Positions 5,402-10,008 of a DNA stretch of 10,008 bases are shown one piece after another. The DNA lies in assembly GCA_903822115.1 (NCBI GenBank), contig CAIJNU010000114.1:1-10008 (forward strand), read 5' to 3'. This stretch comes from an uncultured Candidatus Peregrinibacteria bacterium. GTDB lineage: Bacteria; Patescibacteriota; Gracilibacteria; Peribacterales; Peribacteraceae. The notes below the pieces were generated by a model, which saw nothing but the letters and a program-made list of their open reading frames with translations, had not been told where the DNA came from and searched no databases. The number at the start of each line of letters is the position of its first letter. Position 1 is the stretch's first letter. The position numbers and the translations under genes were made by a program.

Positions 5402-7507
5402 ATGGATCCCATTCGTCTCAAGAAAGCGGAGGAACTCCGCGCCAGCGGAATGACGCCGTACGCGGCCACCTTCCCGCGCAGCCATCGTCTTGCACAAGCC
5501 AGAAACGCGCCTGACGATACGAACGTTTCGGTGGCGGGGAGAGTGATGCTTCTGCGCGATATGGGGAAGATGACCTTCGCCACGCTGCAGGACGAAACCG
5601 GTCGCCTGCAAATCGCGTTCAAAAAGAATGAAATGCCGGAGGGGAAGTATGAAACCGCTCTTGCTTTCATCGATCTCGGAGATTTCATCGGCGTCGGAGG
5701 CACGCGTTTCGCAACCAAAACCGGCGAACCCACCGTTCTCGTGAAGGACTGGATGATGCTCTCGAAAACTTTGCGGCAACCACCGGAGAAGTGGCATGGG
5801 ATAGCGGATCAGGAAACTTCCTGGCGCCAGCGCTACCTCGATCTGCTGAGTAACAGAGAAACACTCGAACGTTTCCAGAAGCGCAGCCTCTTTCTCAAAC
5901 TCCTGCGGGAGTTCTACTGGTCGAAGGATTTCGTCGAGGTGGAGACGCCCGTGCTCGTGAATGCCGCCTCCGGCGCACTCGCCAAACCGTTCGTGACGCA
6001 CCACGAAGCCTACGATATGGATGTCTTCCTGCGCATCGCTCCGGAAACGTACCTCAAGGAGTGTCTCGTCGGAGGATTCGATCGGGTATTCGAAGTGGCG
6101 AGGTGCTTCCGCAATGAAGGCCTCGATCCGAGTCACCTCCAGGACTTCACAATGGTGGAACACTACGCCTCCTACTGGGACTACACGCACAACATGGCGT
6201 TCACGGAGGAGCTTTTCTCCACCATTCTCAAAGAACTCCTCGGCACACTAAAGCTCTCCATTCATGACAGAGAAGGAAAACTCCAAGAAGTGGACTTCAC
6301 TCCTCCTTGGCCGAAAGTGAGCATTCGTGACTCTATCAAGGGCTCTTGCCAAATTGATATCAATGAGTTTGATTCCAAGGGAGCCCTAGTTGAAGCCATA
6401 AACAAGAAGCATCTCCGCCTGGAAGTCGACCTCGAAGATCTCAGCTTCGGCTCCATCATAGACCAGCTCTACAAGAAGGTGAGTAGGCCGAAGATTCTGG
6501 GCCCCCTCTTCCTCACCGAACATCCGATCGAACTCTCTCCTCTCGCGCGCAAGAACGATGCCAACTCTCGCCTCACCGATCGTTTCCAGTTGGTAATAGG
6601 CGGCTGGGAGATCGTGAATGCCTACTCCGAGCTCATTGATCCCGTGGATCAGAATAAGCGCTTCGAGGATCAATCAAAGAGTGCCGCTGCCGGAGATAGC
6701 GAGGCGCACCGGAAGGATGATGACTTCGTGAAGGCTCTGGAATATGGCTGCCCACCCTGTTCCGGATGGGGCATGGGGGTGGATCGTTTCGTCGCTCTCA
6801 TCACTCAGCAAACGAACCTGAGAGACATGGTGCTCTTCCCGCTCATGAAGCCTATGGAAGTCCGCGGTGTCCCCCCTGGAACCGATGCAAAGACAGCCAA
6901 GAAGGGCACGACAAAGTCACTACCATCTCAAGCCTCTACCTACGCTCACCTCCTCCCCGCCGCTCACACCCTGCTCATGAAGCATGCGGATAAGACGCGA
7001 GCCCATCTCCTTGCCACGGGTGCGGTCATGGAGAAACTGGCGAGTCGGTTCAATGGAGATCCCGCAACGTGGAAAGTCGTCGGCTATCTGCATGACCTCG
7101 ACTGGGATCACCTCGAGAAAGACCTCGAGCAACACTGTGGTACCACGCTGGAACAGCTCCTCTCGGAAATTGGCTCTCCGAAAGAACTTCTTGAGGATAT
7201 TCGATCGCATTACGCCGAGAAATACGGTGATGCCCATCCTCTGGATTCGTGGCTACGCCGTTCGCTCTACGCCGTCGACGAGCTAACGGGCTTCATCATC
7301 GCCGTAACACTCGTCCGGCCGTCCAAGAAGCTTGCGGACGTGGAGGTGAGCAGCGTAAAGAAGAAGCTCAAGGACAAGACGTTCGCAGCTCAGGTCAGTC
7401 GCGAGCAAATTAAGAAATGCGAGGAACTTCTTTCAATCCCGCTCGATGAATTCATCTCTCTCGCGCTCGACGCGATGAAATCCGTCGCCACAGACCTCGG
7501 TCTGTGA
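5402..7507 (+). CDS. lysS: Class II lysyl-tRNA synthetase fused to HD-domain hydrolase
   Basis: This encodes 701 residues against about 490-510 for ordinary LysRS. The enzyme charges tRNA-Lys with lysine using ATP. An OB-fold anticodon-binding domain contains VAGRVMLLRDMGKMTFATLQ (44-63). Motif 1 is FVEVETPVL (177-185), motif 2 RVFEVARCFRNEG (228-240) with the downstream FTMVEHYASY, and motif 3 GWGMGVDRFVAL (455-466) ending in LFPLMKP. After a linker (486-510), residues 511-701 form an HD-superfamily domain: H535, the HD pair H564-D565, H603 and D626 fit the metal ligands, and LVRPSKKLADVEV (637-649) matches stand-alone HD proteins. Oddities are SGALAKPF where GGAxARPF is usual, and YSELIDP for YSELNDP. 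No Shine-Dalgarno sequence is seen; the gene is divergent from rplC. Confidence 0.95.
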   Translation: MDPIRLKKAEELRASGMTPYAATFPRSHRLAQARNAPDDTNVSVAGRVMLLRDMGKMTFATLQDETGRLQIAFKKNEMPEGKYETALAFIDLGDFIGVGGTRFATKTGEPTVLVKDWMMLSKTLRQPPEKWHGIADQETSWRQRYLDLLSNRETLERFQKRSLFLKLLREFYWSKDFVEVETPVLVNAASGALAKPFVTHHEAYDMDVFLRIAPETYLKECLVGGFDRVFEVARCFRNEGLDPSHLQDFTMVEHYASYWDYTHNMAFTEELFSTILKELLGTLKLSIHDREGKLQEVDFTPPWPKVSIRDSIKGSCQIDINEFDSKGALVEAINKKHLRLEVDLEDLSFGSIIDQLYKKVSRPKILGPLFLTEHPIELSPLARKNDANSRLTDRFQLVIGGWEIVNAYSELIDPVDQNKRFEDQSKSAAAGDSEAHRKDDDFVKALEYGCPPCSGWGMGVDRFVALITQQTNLRDMVLFPLMKPMEVRGVPPGTDAKTAKKGTTKSLPSQASTYAHLLPAAHTLLMKHADKTRAHLLATGAVMEKLASRFNGDPATWKVVGYLHDLDWDHLEKDLEQHCGTTLEQLLSEIGSPKELLEDIRSHYAEKYGDAHPLDSWLRRSLYAVDELTGFIIAVTLVRPSKKLADVEVSSVKKKLKDKTFAAQVSREQIKKCEELLSIPLDEFISLALDAMKSVATDLGL

Positions 7508-7513
7508 TCCTCA

Positions 7514-8908
7514 TCAGTCGAGAATGATGCCCTCTTCCTGCTTGGGTTCGAAGATTTGGGCATTCTTCCCTCCGATGCGCTCCCCGAAGGGAATCATCTG
7601 CGACTCTTCGCCGTGAACAAGGATGATCTTGCGCACGCTGGGAACGCTCGCGATAAAAGCATCGAGGTCATTTTTGCCGGCATGGCCGGAGTAGGCGTCG
7701 ATGGTGATGATTTCGGCATTCTTATGACGCACTTCGTTGAAGATTTTCACCTCTTTGACGCCTGGGTCCACGATCTTGCTGCCCAGCGTTCCCTCCGCCA
7801 TGAAACCGACAGCGAGAATCGTATTCTTGGGATTGTCGATCTCGTTTCGCAGGTGATGACGAATGCGACCCGCCTCGCACATGCCGGACGCGGCCATGAT
7901 GATCATGGGGCCGGGAGTGCCATTGAGCGCCTTGCTCTCCTCCACGCTCTCCGTGTACCGGACGAGCTCGAAGCGGAAGGGGTTACGCTGCTTCTTGAGA
8001 AACTTCTCGAAAAGATCGGAATCGTAGCATTCGGGGTGTTTCATGAAGACCTCGGTTACCGCTGACGCAAGCGGAGAATCGACAATGACGGGAATGTCCG
8101 GCAGACGCTTCTCATCCCACAGGATATGAAGGTCATAGATGATTTCCTGCGTGCGCTCGAGAGAGAAGGCGGGAATGATGATCTTTCCGCCGCGCTTTGC
8201 CGTCCGGACGATGACATCCAACAATTTGTCCTGCGCATGCGCGATGTCCTCGTGATTGCGGTTTCCGTACGTGCTCTCGCAGATGAGAATATCGACGGGG
8301 GGCATTTTCTCGGGATCGCGGAGAATGGGAAGAGCGCTGCGACCGAGATCTCCGCTGAATCCGATAGTGAGTTTCTTCTCCCCTTCTGCCGCCTCGATCA
8401 CGAGCATGGCCGCACCGATGATGTGCCCCGCGTCGAGGAAGCGCACGCGTACCCCCTCCGCCACCTCCACCCACTCGCCGTAATTACAGCCATGGAAGAT
8501 CGTCATGCAATCGATCGCGTCCTGCTGCGTGTAGAGGGGACCTTCCGTGGGAAGCATGGCGTGTTTCAACTTCTCCCGGAAGTACTCCTCATCTTTTTCC
8601 TGAATGTACCCGCTGTCACGCAGCATCACGGCTGAAAGATCCTGTGTGGCGTACGTACAGTGGACCGGCCCACGAAAGCCCTTCTTGTAGAGGAGGGGGA
8701 TCCTGCCGGCATGATCCATGTGCGCATGCGTGAGGATGAGCGCATCGATATCCTTGGGGTCGAATGCGAAAGTCGCGTTCTTCTCCACGGCTTCGCTCCT
8801 GTGGCCCTGAAAAAGACCGCAATCGAGGAGGATGCGCTTCCCTCCGATCTGCAATTCGTGGCAAGTGCCGGTGACTTCTCGAGCTGCGCCGTGGGGGATG
8901 AACTTCAT
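7514..8908 (-). CDS. Beta-CASP metallo-beta-lactamase ribonuclease
   Basis: This encodes 464 residues of the MBL/beta-CASP RNase family (the TTHA0252/Ysh1-like group), zinc-dependent enzymes that cleave or trim RNA. The metal-binding motif HAHMDH is at 61-66. Further ligands are H162 in DAGHIIGA, D187 in FSGDLGR, and H432 in VHGE. The beta-CASP motifs are ESTYGNR (211-217) and SGHA (407-410). The protein is full length with no missing ligand. There is no KH or other RNA-binding extension, unlike archaeal CPSF homologues. A standard Shine-Dalgarno GAGG sits five bases before the ATG and overlaps the stop codon of the upstream pseudouridine synthase gene (7-base gap), so the two are co-transcribed. 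It converges on lysS with only 6 bases between stop codons. Confidence 0.93.
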   Translation of the reverse strand: MKFIPHGAAREVTGTCHELQIGGKRILLDCGLFQGHRSEAVEKNATFAFDPKDIDALILTHAHMDHAGRIPLLYKKGFRGPVHCTYATQDLSAVMLRDSGYIQEKDEEYFREKLKHAMLPTEGPLYTQQDAIDCMTIFHGCNYGEWVEVAEGVRVRFLDAGHIIGAAMLVIEAAEGEKKLTIGFSGDLGRSALPILRDPEKMPPVDILICESTYGNRNHEDIAHAQDKLLDVIVRTAKRGGKIIIPAFSLERTQEIIYDLHILWDEKRLPDIPVIVDSPLASAVTEVFMKHPECYDSDLFEKFLKKQRNPFRFELVRYTESVEESKALNGTPGPMIIMAASGMCEAGRIRHHLRNEIDNPKNTILAVGFMAEGTLGSKIVDPGVKEVKIFNEVRHKNAEIITIDAYSGHAGKNDLDAFIASVPSVRKIILVHGEESQMIPFGERIGGKNAQIFEPKQEEGIILD

Positions 8909-8915
8909 GCTGTCC

Positions 8916-9629
8916 TCATCCTATCTGAAGTGCCCGCAGGAGGGCAGCAATTTCTTCGGGATGCAACGGCCGCAGTTCCCCCTCCTTCAAGGCATCATCT
9001 CGAAATGTGACAATGCGCGTGCGCCTGAGGGAATGGACGCTGCTGCCGACCTTCTGGCACATGCGGCGTATTTGGCGGTTGCGCCCCTCCGTGAGGATGA
9101 TGGTGAATTCCTTCTTCCCCACCCTCAGCACCTTCGTCGGCTTCGTTTTCTCCCCGAAGAGCATCACGCCGTCGCGCATCTTCTGGAGTTGCCCACTGGT
9201 GATGTCGCGCTCGGTCTCCACCAGATACTCCTTCTCATGATCGAATTTGGGATGCGTGAGACGATACGCGAGAACGCCGTCATTGGTGAGGAGGAGCAGC
9301 CCCGTGGAATTCTTGTCCAACCGGCCTACGGGAAAAACCTTCCCGCGCAGTTTGGCCGGAAGCAATTCTTGAACCGTCTTATCCTCCGGCATGTGTGCAT
9401 TCGTCGTGACGACACCGTGGGGCTTATTGATAACGTAGTAGAGCATTTCTCTGCGTGCCTCAATAACCCTCCCGTCCACTTCAATCTTGTCGGTCAGCGG
9501 ATCGGCCTTCTGTCCGAGCGTTGCCACCTTGCCATTGACCTTCACGAGCCCCTGCTCGATGTACTCCTCCGCTTTGCGGCGAGAGGCGATACCACGCGCT
9601 GATAGGATCTTCTGAAGGCGCTCAATCAT
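8916..9629 (-). CDS. RsuA/RluB-family rRNA pseudouridine synthase
   Basis: This encodes 237 residues and isomerises a uridine in rRNA to pseudouridine. An N-terminal S4 RNA-binding domain spans about 2-55 (RLQKILSARGIASRRKAEEY). The catalytic segment is VGRLDKNSTGLLLLTNDG (101-118), with catalytic aspartate D105. The C-terminal signature EGRNRQIRRM is at 181-190. It resembles RluB (23S U2605 in E. coli) more than RsuA, but the target cannot be fixed from sequence alone. An ATG 138 bases upstream in the same frame would add residues unlike the family. The chosen ATG (9627-9629) overlaps the end of the small upstream gene by 8 bases, with GGAG only one base from the start, so initiation probably depends on coupling. 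Confidence 0.93.
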   Translation of the reverse strand: MIERLQKILSARGIASRRKAEEYIEQGLVKVNGKVATLGQKADPLTDKIEVDGRVIEARREMLYYVINKPHGVVTTNAHMPEDKTVQELLPAKLRGKVFPVGRLDKNSTGLLLLTNDGVLAYRLTHPKFDHEKEYLVETERDITSGQLQKMRDGVMLFGEKTKPTKVLRVGKKEFTIILTEGRNRQIRRMCQKVGSSVHSLRRTRIVTFRDDALKEGELRPLHPEEIAALLRALQIG

Positions 9630-9828
9630 GCTCCAACGGTAACACCTGTCGCTCCCTCTGCCCACTCGCATCCATCTGAGCGAGCATGCCATGCAGGCGT
9701 TGCCGGGCTGATCCCAAATCATCCAAGATTCCTTCCGAAACAGCCAAAGCTCCTTGCATTTGCTCATGAAGTGCTTTCAGCTCCGGACGATTGTCCTCTC
9801 TTCCCGATGATCTCAATGTATTGCTCAT
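9622..9828 (-). CDS. Small unknown protein ahead of the pseudouridine synthase gene
   Basis: This encodes 68 residues; I do not recognise a family. It is hydrophilic, with no signal peptide or membrane segment. Residues about 15-55 (PELKALHEQMQGALAVSEGI and on to HGMLAQM) look helical and could form a coiled coil. The stop codon lies 8 bases inside the downstream pseudouridine synthase gene. I chose the ATG at 9826-9828 because a promoter ends about seven bases upstream of it. A longer version from 9918 would read through that promoter and the post-5S hairpin. There is no Shine-Dalgarno sequence. It may be a real small protein or mainly a leader cistron driving coupled translation. Confidence 0.6.
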   Translation of the reverse strand: MSNTLRSSGREDNRPELKALHEQMQGALAVSEGILDDLGSARQRLHGMLAQMDASGQRERQVLPLEHD

Positions 9829-9834
9829 AATTCT

Positions 9835-9863
9835 ATTATTATATAAATTTATAGATATGTCAA
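9835..9863 (-). promoter_or_regulatory. Promoter for a probably leaderless mRNA
   Basis: On the minus strand a perfect TTGACA (9858-9863) is followed after 17 bases by AATAAT (9835-9840, five of six matches to TATAAT). The expected start, about seven bases downstream, is 9828, the A of the small gene's ATG. A perfect TATAAT also exists at 9838-9843, but with a 14-base spacer. The surrounding 40 bases are strikingly AT-rich compared with the rest of the window. Confidence 0.65.
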
Positions 9864-9877
9864 ATATCAACATATCC

Positions 9878-9907
9878 TGAAAAGTGAGACCTTCAGTCCC
9901 CTTTTCA
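9878..9907 (-). terminator. Hairpin downstream of 5S rRNA (terminator or processing site)
   Basis: On the minus strand TGAAAAG + GGGAC pairs with GTCTC + A + CTTTTCA around a TGAAG loop. That gives 12 pairs, one of them G-T, with one bulged A. It begins about 15 bases after the 5S 3' end. The following bases (GGATATGTTGATATTTG) lack a clean T-run, so it may be a Rho-assisted stop or an RNase processing structure, not a classical intrinsic terminator. Confidence 0.5.
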
Positions 9908-9921
9908 CTGGAGAACACAGA

Positions 9922-10008
9922 GTCCTGGCACCGATCTACTCTTGCGCCCTGTACCGGGAGCTACCATCGACGCTGACGGGCTTAACTGCCGAGTTCGGTA
10001 TGGGATCG
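9922..10008 (-). rRNA. rrf: 5S ribosomal RNA, 3' part
   Basis: The minus strand carries the conserved 5S core: CCATACCGAACTCGGCAGTT, then AAGCCCGTCAGCGTCGATGG and TAGC, ending GCAAGAGTAGATCGGTGCCA and GGA. The loop A/B/C sequence CCGAACTC and the loop E region GATGGTAG and AAGAGTAG are diagnostic. About 30 bases of the 5' end lie beyond the window. The exact mature 3' end (near 9922) is estimated from homology. Its presence suggests that 23S and 16S genes lie further along the same strand outside the window. Confidence 0.93.

Noticed and set aside
5309..6190. Long minus-strand open frame (293 codons) opposite the lysS N-terminal half.
   Set aside because: It is antisense to conserved LysRS motifs and the translation has no recognisable domain. 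It is a shadow frame.
9829..9918. N-terminally extended version of the small gene, starting at 9918.
   Set aside because: It would translate through the promoter elements and the post-5S hairpin, and the extra residues have AT-rich composition unlike the rest of the protein.
1..10008. CRISPR arrays, insertion sequences, phage genes or toxin-antitoxin pairs.
   Set aside because: I saw no spaced direct repeats, terminal inverted repeats, transposase or phage-like products. All coding space is taken by housekeeping genes.

Overview
The window looks like a bacterial chromosome of roughly 50-55% GC (estimated by eye), from a lineage with compact, tightly packed genes. The closest resemblance I can suggest is the Candidate Phyla Radiation (Patescibacteria), perhaps a Peribacteria/Peregrinibacteria-like genome. 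That is inferred from the lysyl-tRNA synthetase sequence style, the trimmed ribosomal operon and the low-complexity tails on the ribosomal proteins. It is not proven here.

Region 1 (1-5312, minus strand) is the S10 ribosomal protein operon in canonical order but without rpsJ (S10) at its head: rplC, rplD, rplW, rplB, rpsS, rplV, rpsC, rplP, rpmC, rpsQ and the first 23 codons of rplN. Genes overlap by 1-4 bases or are separated by 2-19 bases. A good sigma70-type promoter (5284-5312) lies upstream of rplC. It is followed by a leader of about 100 nt with three inverted repeats, a plausible site for autoregulation. None of the 11 genes has a GGAGG-type Shine-Dalgarno sequence at normal spacing. 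Ten of them instead have a pyrimidine tract, often exactly CCTCC, just before ATG. This is the most unusual signal in the window.

Region 2 (5313-7507, plus strand) holds a divergently transcribed class II lysyl-tRNA synthetase carrying an extra C-terminal HD-superfamily phosphohydrolase-like domain of about 190 residues, an unusual fusion.

Region 3 (7514-9870, minus strand) is a small RNA-processing operon. It contains a 68-residue unknown protein, an RsuA/RluB-type pseudouridine synthase and a beta-CASP metallo-beta-lactamase ribonuclease. The promoter in front of the small gene places the predicted transcription start at or within a few bases of its ATG, so the mRNA is probably leaderless.

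Region 4 (9878-10008, minus strand) is the 3' part of a 5S rRNA gene followed by a strong hairpin. The rest of an rRNA operon probably lies just beyond the window. Overall the window is translation machinery: ribosomal proteins, a tRNA synthetase, rRNA modification, RNA turnover and 5S rRNA.
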